From: Acidaminobacter hydrogenoformans DSM 2784
GTDB taxonomy: Bacteria; Bacillota; Clostridia; Peptostreptococcales; Acidaminobacteraceae
Reading direction: 5' to 3'
Assembly (NCBI RefSeq): GCF_900103005.1
Contig: NZ_FMWL01000013.1
Location: 1 to 64,000 of the forward strand
DNA: 64,000 nucleotides
In this document: piece by piece, positions 1 through 8,137 of the stretch
How positions within the stretch are numbered: the first letter of the stretch is position 1
Layout of the letters: each line of letters opens with the position of its first letter
Translations under genes and position numbers: made by a program
The notes under the pieces: generated by a model
Databases searched by the model: none
Seen by the model: only the letters and a program-made list of their open reading frames with translations
What the model was told of the DNA's origin: nothing

Positions 1-107
1 TAGTTGCCGTAGAGCTCAAGGTCGTTCTCTGAAAGTCCGACTTTGGCAGCAACTTCCTTAATGTGGATCATTTGTGCTTCCTGTGCGATTTGAACATCTG
101 TTTTCAT
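1..107 (-). CDS. fhs: Formate--tetrahydrofolate ligase, N-terminal fragment (cut by window edge)
   Basis: Only the first 35 codons are inside the window; the gene continues to the left of base 1. The protein starts [11 protein letters not shown] and continues to [10 protein letters not shown], which I recognise as the typical amino terminus of clostridial and acetogen formyl-THF synthetase. That enzyme joins formate to tetrahydrofolate using ATP in the methyl branch of the Wood-Ljungdahl pathway and in one-carbon metabolism. The ATG at 107 is preceded by an AAGGAGG ribosome-binding site about 12 bases upstream. The active-site regions are not visible, so the call rests on the amino-terminal match alone. 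Confidence 0.8.
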   Translation of the reverse strand, partial: MKTDVQIAQEAQMIHIKEVAAKVGLSENDLELYGN

Positions 108-300
108 AATTGCGGGTGGCCTCCTTCTTCTTAACCATAAAATTTAGCTTATGTGGAAAACCTGCCGTGATGTTGATTGTCCATAAAGGATTTTCATATA
201 CTACATTTATATCAGAAGTTCGTCGCAATTACCTTATGGAGTTTTTACATTATTCACAGCACTAATGTTATACCCGAAACCCATGATCCCTAAAATATTT

Positions 301-368
301 TTTTCATTGTTCATATTCTTGATATAATGAAGGCAGTTAATCCAATACTGCGTCAAAATATCAGGGGG
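301..368 (+). promoter_or_regulatory. Promoter and RBS of the cyclase-family gene
   Basis: A perfect TATAAT -10 box lies at 323-328. A weak -35 candidate, TTTTCA, lies at 301-306 with a 16-base spacer. The ribosome-binding site AGGGGG at 363-368 is 7 bases before the ATG at 376. The rest of 108-300 shows no gene and no clear structure. Confidence 0.5.
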
Positions 369-375
369 TAGAAGA

Positions 376-1071
376 ATGAGACAGTTGAAACTCATTGACC
401 TTTCTCAGGAAATCTTTCAGGGAATGTCAGTATTTCCAATGCACCAACCAACTTTTATCATGACCAATATGACCCATGAAGAAAACATGAATCAGACAGG
501 CAGCAAAGCCCTTGGTTTTTCTGCCCGAAACATTCTGATCAGCGAGCACGGCGGAACACACTGTGACGCGGTTTGGGAGTATAAGCCAAGCGGCGCCACC
601 ATAGACAAAATGCCTATGAGCCACTTCTGGGGCAGCGCGATCTGTATTGATCTGTCCCATATTCGCTTTGACCGCTACATCGAGCCTAAAGACCTTGAGC
701 TCGCTGTCAAGAAGTCTGGCCAGGAAATACTTAAAGGGGATATAGTCCTTATGTATACGGGCCATTTTGACCGAAACTTTGGTACAGATAAGTGGCAGAC
801 AGAATACACAGGCCTCAGTTACGAAGCCGCTAAGTGGCTTGCAGAGCGGGGTGTGGTCAACATTGGCGTTGACGCCCCGGCCATTGACCACCCTGATGAT
901 ATCAATTTCTCCGGTCACTTGATCTGCGGCGAATACGACATGACCAATACGGAGAACCTGTGCAACCTGGATCAGATTGTCAACAAGCGGTTCCTGTACT
1001 TCGGTTTGCCACTGAGGATTCGGGACGGTTCAGGCTCTCCAATCAGAGCGGTTGCGCTGGTTGAAGAGTAA
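376..1071 (+). CDS. Cyclase-family metal-dependent hydrolase (kynurenine formamidase-like)
   Basis: This 231-residue protein has the layout of the cyclase family (PF04199), which includes bacterial kynurenine formamidase, isatin hydrolase and related amide or ring-opening hydrolases. The family metal motif HxGTHxD appears as HGGTHCD, with His58, His62 and Asp64 as likely metal ligands. Near residue 175 is the segment DAPAIDHP, where the family places further active-site residues. The amino terminus LIDLSQEIFQGMSVFP is also typical. The substrate cannot be read from the sequence. The gene stands alone, with its own promoter and a strong terminator, and faces a PucR-type regulator transcribed convergently. 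PucR proteins often control purine or amide catabolism, which would fit, but no shared operator was identified. The start is supported by AGGGGG seven bases upstream. Confidence 0.82.
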   Translation: MRQLKLIDLSQEIFQGMSVFPMHQPTFIMTNMTHEENMNQTGSKALGFSARNILISEHGGTHCDAVWEYKPSGATIDKMPMSHFWGSAICIDLSHIRFDRYIEPKDLELAVKKSGQEILKGDIVLMYTGHFDRNFGTDKWQTEYTGLSYEAAKWLAERGVVNIGVDAPAIDHPDDINFSGHLICGEYDMTNTENLCNLDQIVNKRFLYFGLPLRIRDGSGSPIRAVALVEE

Positions 1072-1144
1072 GCCTGGATCAGGAGTTTAGGCTTTGACGG
1101 CGCTTGGTTCTCGTGACCATCGGCAAAAACACTCTTAATATATG

Positions 1145-1191
1145 AAAAAAGGAAGGAAGTCGGTGCCGGGCACGCGCTTCCTTCCTTTTTT
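1145..1191. terminator. Bidirectional rho-independent terminator
   Basis: An A-rich flank, a 12-base stem (AAAGGAAGGAAG pairing with CTTCCTTCCTTT), a GC-rich loop and a T run. It lies between the convergent cyclase gene and PucR regulator and can serve both strands. Confidence 0.85.
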
Positions 1192-1293
1192 CTATTGTAG
1201 TTTTTTAACGAAATTATTTTGAATATTCACGAGATTAAAACAAATACTGCCTTGATTTTCGTGAAAAACTTCGTCTGAGCACGAAAGTTCAAC

Positions 1294-2952
1294 CTAAAGG
1301 TCAAGAATCCTCATGATTTTAAGAGCCGTCTGGAGGCCATAGCGGTCGCCCTCATTTTCAAGGCTTTTGCCGGTGATCTCCTGAATCCGGTTAATTCTGT
1401 AGAGCACGGTGTTGTAGTGGGTGAACAGAAGCTCCGACATCTTTTTCAAATTGCCATTGGTTTCGAAATAGACCATCAGGGATTTGACCAGCTCCGTGTC
1501 ACGTTTGCGGTCATAGGCGACAAGGGGCTCGAGGGTCGTTTCGTAAAAGCTGGTCAGCTCATTTTTCAGGTGGTCCTGGCAGAAAATCTTGTAAATGCCC
1601 AGCGCTTCAAAATCTATAACGCGCTCGTTAATGTAAGTTTTGGAGGCTTCGACCGCTTTATCCGCGTCGTAAAGACTCCTGTATGCTTCCTCCAGGCCTT
1701 TGTACAGCCGGCCAATGCCGACCTTGTAGCTGATATGTCCCATTTTGCCGTCGAGGACCGTCTCAGTCTCCTCCGCCAGCTTTTTGAACTCTTTGGCATA
1801 TTCCTCCGGGCTCTTCCACATGGTCATGACGTTGATTTTTTTGCCTTTGTTCGCGATCAGGTAGGTCCGGCCTTCTTTTCGGCAGATGGTGTCAATCAGG
1901 AACATGACTTTGGTCAGCTGCTGATTGTATTCTTCATCAGAAGCAATACTGGAATCTCCCTTACTGACTCTGACATTCATAATGCTGTAAAAGGCTTCCT
2001 TGTCAAACCTGTAATAATTGGCTCTTTCAAGCGCCTTTTGCTTTCTCTTTTCATCCAAGGACACCAGGTCCTCGAAAAATTCTGTCTTGTACTTGTTCTC
2101 AACCTCTTGCACGGATAGCCTTTTCAAAAATTCCAGGGCAATGACATTGGCCGTGGACTCCATATATAAGGCGTCAAAGTTCGTCAGCTCTCGTTCATAG
2201 CCATAGGCTACCAAGTGACCATAAACAGAATTTTTAATCATCACCGGCACCATGACCCTGTCCATTTCCTTGCCATTGATCACGACCCGGTCCGTCATGG
2301 TCTTCGTCTGCTTGCTCACGGACGCGCTTGAGCGCATGGAATGTCTGACATTCTCTTCAAACAGGGCGCAGAGCTCAGGCTCCCGCTCCCCGTCATGAAT
2401 AAATTCCTCAAAGTGATAATCCTTGACGAGGACAGGATTTTCTATGGATTTGATGAGACTCTTCAGAATATCCTTGACGCCGCCACCCTTGAGGACCACA
2501 TTCATGGTGTCATGATGAAGGGTTTCAACTTTTCTCAGGATATTGGTCTGACGCTCAAAAATTTCTTGAAACACAGGTGACATTATATCTGAAAATGGAA
2601 TTTCGTGATGAATCTCGACAATGGGAAATTTTAAGCGATCCGCCAGCTCCACGAGCTCTGATGGCAATCGTTCAAGATAAGGATAAACCTTGATCCCTAT
2701 GCCGCTGAGTTTTTTTGAAGCACTGACTTCAATCAGGTTGAGCTGATCCTCGAGGGAAGTCGTCTTGAAGAAATACCCTGTTGTCAGCAGGAATTCGCCT
2801 TCGTTGACCCAGCTTAATATATCCGGATCCGCCATGACGTTGACTCTTGTCACGACATTTTGGACGCCGTCTTCACCCGCGACAATTTTGGACTTCTCCA
2901 GCACCTTCATTTTAAGAATATCTTTTATAGAAACGCCCGTTTCATCTATCAT
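1294..2952 (-). CDS. PucR-family transcriptional regulator
   Basis: The 552-residue protein has the PucR/CdaR three-part layout. Residues about 10-130 form an amino-terminal PucR ligand-sensing domain, including DPDILSWVNEGEFLLTTGY. The centre is a GGDEF-like CdaR region without an intact GGDEF motif. The carboxyl end is a PucR-type helix-turn-helix of about 60 residues (LVKSLMVYFETNGNLKKMSE followed by THYNTVLYRINRIQEITG). Family members activate catabolic genes in response to small molecules such as purine breakdown products, amino acids or sugar acids; the ligand here is unknown. The ATG at 2952 follows an AGGGGTG ribosome-binding site. The gene is monocistronic. Its neighbours, a cyclase-family hydrolase and glutamate dehydrogenase, suggest nitrogen or amide metabolism, which is inference. 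Confidence 0.88.
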   Translation of the reverse strand: MIDETGVSIKDILKMKVLEKSKIVAGEDGVQNVVTRVNVMADPDILSWVNEGEFLLTTGYFFKTTSLEDQLNLIEVSASKKLSGIGIKVYPYLERLPSELVELADRLKFPIVEIHHEIPFSDIMSPVFQEIFERQTNILRKVETLHHDTMNVVLKGGGVKDILKSLIKSIENPVLVKDYHFEEFIHDGEREPELCALFEENVRHSMRSSASVSKQTKTMTDRVVINGKEMDRVMVPVMIKNSVYGHLVAYGYERELTNFDALYMESTANVIALEFLKRLSVQEVENKYKTEFFEDLVSLDEKRKQKALERANYYRFDKEAFYSIMNVRVSKGDSSIASDEEYNQQLTKVMFLIDTICRKEGRTYLIANKGKKINVMTMWKSPEEYAKEFKKLAEETETVLDGKMGHISYKVGIGRLYKGLEEAYRSLYDADKAVEASKTYINERVIDFEALGIYKIFCQDHLKNELTSFYETTLEPLVAYDRKRDTELVKSLMVYFETNGNLKKMSELLFTHYNTVLYRINRIQEITGKSLENEGDRYGLQTALKIMRILDL

Positions 2953-3350
2953 AAAAATTCACCCCTGAAAAGTTGAGACGTATAGTAGTGTTTCACAGCC
3001 AAACGATGTGCCACTCCATGATTTATCGATAAAGGGGCATACGGAGTGCCACCCATTTTGTTTATGTATATGGAATAAGAATATCACAAATAGATCTTAT
3101 TAACAACCGATTATCTTGTTGTATTCTTATAAACAAACGTGTAGGTTGCTGAAACAGATATCCTCAAGCGGGCGAAATGACTTGCTTGAATTACACGCTT
3201 CAGTTTATGAGAATCCTATAAACCTGCAGATCAGATAAACATTTGCTGGCTCACGAAAAACAGTCCAATGCCCCACGCTAATCCTTCAGCTCATATTTGG
3301 CGCTCAATAAGTTACCTGGCGGGAGTAAATTCATGCCGCTCAACGACATA
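2953..3350. other. Intergenic region between pucR-like gene and gdhA terminator
   Basis: About 400 bases without a credible gene. It must hold the promoter of the PucR gene. A pair of related GTGCCAC words (about 3010 and 3053) is present, but I could not assign a site with confidence. Confidence 0.5.
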
Positions 3351-3396
3351 AAAAAAGGTTCATGATCTGCTTTTGCAAGCAAACCATGAACCTTTT
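3351..3396 (-). terminator. Terminator of gdhA
   Basis: Stem AAAGGTTCATG paired with CATGAACCTTT around a loop of about 20 bases, followed on the minus strand by a T run. It sits directly downstream of the glutamate dehydrogenase stop codon. Confidence 0.85.
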
Positions 3397-3423
3397 AAAT
3401 GTCTTGTAGCTCTGAATCAGAAA

Positions 3424-4683
3424 TTAGTACCAGCCACGAAGCTTCATAGCGTCAGCAATGCGCTTAATGGACATAACATAAGCTGCTTTTCTGACATCAA
3501 TGTTGTACTTCTCTTTGATGACTATGATATCGTTGAACGCTTTGACCATGAGCTGCTCTTGCTTCTCCTGGACTTCTTCGAAAGACCAGTAGTAGTTCAT
3601 AAGGTTCTGAACCCATTCGAAGTAAGAAACGGTTACGCCGCCAGCGTTTGCAAGAATGTCCGGAATAAGGAGGACGCCTCTCTCATAAAGCGCTTTGTCC
3701 GCTTCTGGAGTCGTAGGGCCGTTGGCGCCTTCAATGACAATGCGGGCAGAGATCTTGCCAACGTTATCCATTGTGATGGAGTTTTCGAGGGCGCAAGGTG
3801 CGAAGATGTCGCTGGCAATGCCAAAGATTTCATTTCTGTCAAGCTCAGTAGTGCCTTGACCGAAGCCAGTGATAAATCTATTTGGAGCGTTAGTGGAGTA
3901 ATCCATGAGCGCTTCAATGTTGATGCCGTCTTCTTTATAAAGTGTGCATGAGTAGTCGGAAACTGCAACGACCTTGATGCCAAGCTTGTGCGCGAAGTAT
4001 GCCGCGAAACTGCCAACGTTGCCAAAGCCCTGGATCGCAACTTTGAGGTCGCTGAGGTTCATGCCAAGGTATTTCGCTGCTTCTCTCATCATGAGAGCAA
4101 CACCGTAGCCCGTTGCTTCGTTTCTCGCAAGGGAGCCGCCAAAGTTAACTGGCTTGCCAGTGATGACGCCAGGAACGTTTTCGCCTCTGAGCTTGCTGTA
4201 CTCGTCAACCATCCAAGACATGATCTGACCATTCGTATTGACGTCTGGCGCAGGGATATCTTTCTTCTCGCCAATAATTGGGGAAATTGCAGTTACGTAA
4301 GCACGGGACATTCTCTCGAGCTCGCCTTGGGAAAGCGTTGCAGGGTCAACAGTAATGCCGCCCTTGCCGCCGCCGTAAGGAATGCCTACAACGCCGCATT
4401 TGAAAGACATCCACATGGACAGTGCTTTAACTTCATCATAAGTAACGTGCTGGTGGAAACGGATGCCGCCTTTAGCAGGACCAACTGCATCATTGTGCTG
4501 GGATCTGAAGCCCTGGAACATGCGAATAGAACCGTCGTCCATCTTGACCGGGAAATTAACTTCGAGTACTCTGAGCGGCTGCTTGAGAAGCTCAAATACC
4601 GCAGGCTCTGCACCAAGAACATCACATGCTGCCTTGATTTGTTGCTGGGCGATTTCAAATGGATTTAACGTTTTTTCTGCCAC
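3424..4683 (-). CDS. gdhA: Glutamate dehydrogenase (NAD(P)-dependent)
   Basis: A 419-residue hexameric-type Glu/Leu/Phe/Val dehydrogenase, the usual length for the Gram-positive and archaeal short form. It interconverts glutamate with 2-oxoglutarate and ammonia. The glutamate-binding domain has PAKGGIRFHQHVTYDE (Lys71) and PYGGGKGGI with the probable catalytic Lys107. The nucleotide-binding fold begins with IQGFGNVGS near residue 216. The carboxyl end LRGWY is typical. Translation starts at GTG 4683, eight bases after AAGGAGG. The gene is monocistronic with its own terminator. Cofactor preference cannot be decided by eye. In an anaerobe it could serve amino-acid fermentation or ammonia assimilation. 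Confidence 0.95.
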   Translation of the reverse strand: MAEKTLNPFEIAQQQIKAACDVLGAEPAVFELLKQPLRVLEVNFPVKMDDGSIRMFQGFRSQHNDAVGPAKGGIRFHQHVTYDEVKALSMWMSFKCGVVGIPYGGGKGGITVDPATLSQGELERMSRAYVTAISPIIGEKKDIPAPDVNTNGQIMSWMVDEYSKLRGENVPGVITGKPVNFGGSLARNEATGYGVALMMREAAKYLGMNLSDLKVAIQGFGNVGSFAAYFAHKLGIKVVAVSDYSCTLYKEDGINIEALMDYSTNAPNRFITGFGQGTTELDRNEIFGIASDIFAPCALENSITMDNVGKISARIVIEGANGPTTPEADKALYERGVLLIPDILANAGGVTVSYFEWVQNLMNYYWSFEEVQEKQEQLMVKAFNDIIVIKEKYNIDVRKAAYVMSIKRIADAMKLRGWY

Positions 4684-4800
4684 TTTATAGGCCTCCTTAA
4701 ATCTAGTTATTGTGAAGCTTACCAGTTTTCACGAAAGAAACGCCATCCAACCCCCGGAATGCGACGATGAAGACCGGTATGCTTAACTACCCAGTTTTGT

Positions 4801-4825
4801 TGCAGTTTATTGCAATTTTACTGCA
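4801..4825. promoter_or_regulatory. Dyad element upstream of gdhA (possible operator)
   Basis: Six-base arms TGCAGT and ACTGCA are separated by 13 AT-rich bases that themselves contain the palindrome TTGCAA. The dyad lies about 120 bases before the gdhA start. No regulator can be assigned. Confidence 0.3.
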
Positions 4826-4979
4826 GAACCTTGCGCGGACCGTGTATATTATAAAATTGTTGAATCCTCACGTCATACTTAAAAATTATAGTGAAATTCA
4901 ATCGATAATTATTAAAATTCATATATTGTTATAATTTAAACATTCTCACACTGACATTTTAACACATCCTGCAACAGTG

Positions 4980-5807
4980 TCAATACAAGGTTTCGGTCTG
5001 AATTTTCAAACTTTTTATATAGACCAAAACTTTGATCACCTGAATTCTTGTCATTTCCTCAATAGCCTCCGAAACTTTCAGCTGCACCTCGGCCGCAGTC
5101 TCCAGCATCCGGTATGGCGGCTTCAGGTCGAGCTCCAGATGAATTTCAAGACCCTCCCCAAGCTCAATGACCTTAGATTTCTCCGCTGAATGCACCAGGG
5201 ACACCTCTTCCGCAGCGTAGCTCGCGATTTGTGCCAGCACCTTGTTTGAGACGCTGAATTTCCCCAAATAACTGAAGGTTGGCCGCACGACGGTTTTCTC
5301 ACCGATCACTGTTGAATGATCTCGCCTGCGAATGATCGTCTTGACCGCGTCCAGAAAATAACCGCTGAAATCGCGCTTCACTTCAACGGAAGGCAGCGGG
5401 ATAATGTGCTTCCCATATTTCAGCCTTTGACTCTTGGCCATTTGGATATCCTCTGGCGTAGAAACCTCCTCAATCCGAATCCACACGTCAATGCCGTGGA
5501 GCCCGAGGTTCTGGGCAATATTCTCCACCATCCTGTCGGAGGTCCCCAAAATCATTAAACTTTTGGGCTTCAGCCCTTCCAACGCTTCACTGACCTCTTG
5601 CCGATGGTCGCGGTGAAAAAAAATCGCCCGCTTCACTGCCGCCATCTTAGTCGCTTCTTTCTTGGCGGATTTCCCGGCTATTCGTTTAGAATCGCCAATC
5701 AAAAGGCCGTCGTCAATAATGTATTGGATGTCATAGTCATGTGCGACGTGCATAGCCTGGTGACTTTTTCCCGTTCCGCTGCTGCCAACGAGGGCGTATA
5801 CCTTCAT
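4980..5807 (-). CDS. P-loop ATPase fused to an Asp23/Gls24-like domain
   Basis: A 275-residue protein. The amino-terminal part has a Walker A-like loop, GSSGTGKS, at residues 8-15 and a predicted nucleotide-binding fold to about residue 165, with a possible acidic strand at YIIDDGLLI. From about residue 170 onward the sequence (FSVSNKVLAQIASYAAEEVS, then later VQLKVSEAIEEMTRIQVIKV) resembles the Asp23/Gls24 fold found in alkaline-shock and envelope-stress proteins. I know related clostridial proteins only as conserved hypotheticals, so no reaction is assigned. The gene is alone. A Fur-box-like palindrome lies about 160 bases upstream, shared with the divergent ferredoxin gene. The start ATG at 5807 follows a GGAG-type site. 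The P-loop call is firm; the Asp23-like call is by eye and less certain. Confidence 0.65.
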   Translation of the reverse strand: MKVYALVGSSGTGKSHQAMHVAHDYDIQYIIDDGLLIGDSKRIAGKSAKKEATKMAAVKRAIFFHRDHRQEVSEALEGLKPKSLMILGTSDRMVENIAQNLGLHGIDVWIRIEEVSTPEDIQMAKSQRLKYGKHIIPLPSVEVKRDFSGYFLDAVKTIIRRRDHSTVIGEKTVVRPTFSYLGKFSVSNKVLAQIASYAAEEVSLVHSAEKSKVIELGEGLEIHLELDLKPPYRMLETAAEVQLKVSEAIEEMTRIQVIKVLVYIKSLKIQTETLY

Positions 5808-5966
5808 AATTGATCACTCCTGAGAGACCACGGGCGTCAAAGCCGCTCAGAATGCTCTGCCCCGTTTCCCTGAATTCACTTTCATTATATCAGAAAGTCG
5901 CCTGTATATCGTGGATTCAATTGATTTTTATGTTAATCGAAGTCGTAATGTGGCTTGCCTTGTAAT

Positions 5967-5985
5967 TATAATGATAATCATTCTT
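5967..5985. promoter_or_regulatory. Fur-box-like palindrome
   Basis: The 19 bases around ATAATGATAATCATT agree with the classical Fur box at 16 of 19 positions. It lies between the divergent P-loop/Asp23 gene (start 5807) and the ferredoxin gene (start 6105), about 40 bases upstream of the ferredoxin -35 region. Iron-responsive control of either gene is inferred. Confidence 0.5.
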
Positions 5986-6021
5986 CTTTAAGCACTTTTT
6001 CGTATTTTTTGTCAAATAGCA

Positions 6022-6059
6022 TTGCTATGGGATGCTTTATACCGATATAATTTCGGTAT
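6022..6059 (+). promoter_or_regulatory. Ferredoxin promoter with a dyad centred on the -10 box
   Basis: A TATAAT -10 box at 6046-6051 has a -35 candidate TTGCTA at 6022-6027 (18-base spacer). Perfect seven-base inverted arms ATACCGA (6039-6045) and TCGGTAT (6053-6059) flank the -10 box, an arrangement expected of a repressor operator or a cruciform-prone site. Confidence 0.5.
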
Positions 6060-6104
6060 CGCTGGCCACACTGCCAGCAACTACATAATTGAGGAGGTCC
6101 TTTC

Positions 6105-6275
6105 ATGGCATATGTAATTCAGGATTCTTGTATCTCTTGTGGCGCTTGCGAGCCAGAGTGCCCGGTAAGCTGCATCACTGCTGGTGATTCTATCTACGTG
6201 ATTGACGAGTCTGCTTGCATCGACTGCGGCGCTTGCGCAAACGTTTGCCCAGTTGACGCGCCACAGCCTAAGTAA
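6105..6275 (+). CDS. Clostridial-type 2[4Fe-4S] ferredoxin
   Basis: A 56-residue protein with two CxxCxxCxxxCP motifs: Cys9, 12, 15 and 19, and Cys38, 41, 44 and 48. Each set binds one [4Fe-4S] cluster together with one cysteine of the other half, as in Clostridium pasteurianum ferredoxin. It is a cytoplasmic low-potential electron carrier for enzymes such as pyruvate:ferredoxin oxidoreductase, hydrogenase and Rnf. The ATG follows GAGGAGG about nine bases upstream. Codon use is strongly biased and the promoter looks strong, so high expression is likely. The gene is monocistronic with its own terminator. A Fur-like box and a dyad around the -10 box suggest regulated expression. Confidence 0.96.
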   Translation: MAYVIQDSCISCGACEPECPVSCITAGDSIYVIDESACIDCGACANVCPVDAPQPK

Positions 6276-6307
6276 GGTCTGAGGAAGCGAAAAACACAAA
6301 CATGAAA

Positions 6308-6352
6308 GAAGGAGAACATGGTGTATTAATACCACGTTCTCCTTCTCTTTTT
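6308..6352. terminator. Terminator between ferredoxin and the marR gene
   Basis: The stem GAAGGAGAAC-TGGT pairs with ACCA-GTTCTCCTTC and is followed by a T run on the plus strand. It lies between convergent genes and may act in both directions. Confidence 0.85.
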
Positions 6353-6354
6353 GT

Positions 6355-6813
6355 TTATACCTGCAAATCATACTTCTCAACCGTCAGCTGATTGACCCGG
6401 CTGAGAAATTTGAGCACCGCTTTTTGTTCATTGACCGTCATTTCTTCCAAAACGTAATCCAGATAGGCTTTCTCATGATCACTCCAGCTTACCAGGGCCT
6501 TAACGCCAGCTTTACTCAACCCAATCCGTTTTACACGCTGATCTTCAGAGGAAACGACTTTCTCTGCCAGACCCATCCTGTCGAGACGTTCTACACTTCT
6601 GGAGACTAAATCACGTTTCAAATCAAATCGCTGCGCGATTTCCTGGATGGACAGCGGCTGACGCCCCAGCTCTTTGAGCAGCCAGAGCTCCACCAGCGTC
6701 ACTTGCGCTTGACGCTGCTGCTGATCCAGCGCAAAGGACATGCGGTCATAGCGCAGGATCTTGGACATGATTTTTTCGATCATACGCTCAATCGAAAGCC
6801 TGTAAGAATTCAT
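6355..6813 (-). CDS. MarR-family transcriptional regulator
   Basis: A 152-residue protein with the winged helix-turn-helix of the MarR family: a recognition region around LSIQEIAQRFDLKRDLVSRS and the wing SSEDQRVKRIGLSKAG, where the D-x-R motif is typical. Such dimeric regulators usually repress their own operon until a small ligand binds. The gene starts 8 bases after the thiolase stop codon and is probably co-transcribed with it, so the regulator may sense an acyl-CoA or a fermentation intermediate; that is inference. No operator was identified upstream of the thiolase gene. Confidence 0.85.
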   Translation of the reverse strand: MNSYRLSIERMIEKIMSKILRYDRMSFALDQQQRQAQVTLVELWLLKELGRQPLSIQEIAQRFDLKRDLVSRSVERLDRMGLAEKVVSSEDQRVKRIGLSKAGVKALVSWSDHEKAYLDYVLEEMTVNEQKAVLKFLSRVNQLTVEKYDLQV

Positions 6814-6821
6814 AGCCCTGC

Positions 6822-8000
6822 CTATCTTTCCACGATCAACGCTTCACCCATTCCGCCGCCAATACAGAGCGTCGCGAGGCCTGTCCCAGCCTCTCTGCGC
6901 TGCATCTCATAAAGCAGCGTGACGAGGATGCGGGCGCCGCTGGCACCAATAGGATGGCCAAGGGCAATCGCGCCGCCATTGACGTTGGTTTTCTCCGCTG
7001 GAAGCTGTAGCTCTTTCATGACCGTAAGGGATTGAGACGCAAAGGCTTCGTTGGCTTCAATCAAATCCAGCTGATCCACCGTCATACCAGCTTTTTCAAG
7101 GGCTTTGCGCACTGCTGGGACTGGCCCATAGCCCATAATGGAAGGATCGACGCCGGCTGAGGCAAAGGATTTGACAGCAGCCAACGGCTTAAGGCCAAGG
7201 GCGTCCGCCTTTTCCCTGCTCATCAGAACTAATGCGGCTGCGCCGTCATTGATTCCGGAAGCATTTCCGGCTGTGACAGTTCCGTCTTTCTTGAAAGCTG
7301 GACGCAGCTTTGTCATACTTTCAAGGGTTGCGCCTTCTCTGATATATTCGTCTCTTGCGAACATCACCGGATCGCCTTTTCTCTGAGGTATTGGAACTGG
7401 CACAATCTCCTCATCAAAGCGTCCGCTTTCACGTGCTTCAAAGGCGCGGCGCTGACTCTCCACTGCAAAAGCGTCCTGAGCTTCTCTCGAAATTTCAAAC
7501 TGAGACGCCAGATTTTCTGCTGTAATTCCCATATGGTAATCGTTAAAAGCGCACCAAAGCCCGTCGTTGACCATGACGTCGTAAGTCTTTCCGTCACCCA
7601 TGCGCTGCCCCCAGCGCCCGGATGGCAAAAGATAAGGTGCCATGCTCATGTTTTCGGTTCCGCCCGCCACAACGACCTCATTCTGCCCCGCCATGATGCT
7701 CAGCGCAGCCATGGACACGGTTTTAAGTCCAGACCCGCAGATCATGTTGATGGTCGCTGCTGGTACGCTGTCCGGTACGCCTGCCCTGATTGAGGCCTGA
7801 CGTGCGACACCCTGACCGTAACCCGCCTGAAGCACGGAGCCAAAGAGCACTTCGTCAACCGCTTCAGGTGACACCTTTGCTCTTGAAAGCGCTTCACGAA
7901 TGACCAGCGCGCCAAGATCCACTGGTGTTATGTCTTTGAGCGAGCCACCAAATGAACCAACAGGGGTCCGAACTGCACTGACAATGACAACTTCTTTCAT
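6822..8000 (-). CDS. thlA: Acetyl-CoA acetyltransferase (thiolase)
   Basis: A 392-residue thiolase of the usual biosynthetic length. The nucleophile Cys88 lies in [12 protein letters not shown]. The second active-site region, [18 protein letters not shown], carries the catalytic His, and the carboxyl-terminal [13 protein letters not shown] carries the third catalytic Cys. It condenses two acetyl-CoA to acetoacetyl-CoA, the entry step to butyrate, ketone or polyhydroxyalkanoate pathways, or works in reverse. The start follows AGGAGG. It is followed by a MarR regulator in the same unit. No crotonase, hydroxyacyl-CoA dehydrogenase or butyryl-CoA dehydrogenase genes lie nearby, but an acetoacetate-type CoA-transferase pair lies at 33243-34549. 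The exact substrate range cannot be read from the sequence. Confidence 0.93.
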   Translation of the reverse strand: MKEVVIVSAVRTPVGSFGGSLKDITPVDLGALVIREALSRAKVSPEAVDEVLFGSVLQAGYGQGVARQASIRAGVPDSVPAATINMICGSGLKTVSMAALSIMAGQNEVVVAGGTENMSMAPYLLPSGRWGQRMGDGKTYDVMVNDGLWCAFNDYHMGITAENLASQFEISREAQDAFAVESQRRAFEARESGRFDEEIVPVPIPQRKGDPVMFARDEYIREGATLESMTKLRPAFKKDGTVTAGNASGINDGAAALVLMSREKADALGLKPLAAVKSFASAGVDPSIMGYGPVPAVRKALEKAGMTVDQLDLIEANEAFASQSLTVMKELQLPAEKTNVNGGAIALGHPIGASGARILVTLLYEMQRREAGTGLATLCIGGGMGEALIVER

Positions 8001-8072
8001 AAAGAATCCTCCTCAATGATCGACCCTATGTTTACCCACTCACATTATACACTGAATTATTGAATCGAGAAC

Positions 8073-8116
8073 AAAAAAAACTGCCGTTTAACCAGTTTGA
8101 CTGATTTTACGGCAGT
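8073..8116 (-). terminator. Terminator of rex
   Basis: The stem ACTGCCGT/ACGGCAGT has a 21-base loop and is followed on the minus strand by eight T residues. It lies directly after the rex stop codon. Confidence 0.85.
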
Positions 8117-8137
8117 ACTTTTACTTGTCATACGTTT

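Noticed and set aside
427-918. 163-codon minus-strand frame inside the cyclase-family gene
   Set aside because: Complete overlap with a well-supported gene; no family resemblance.
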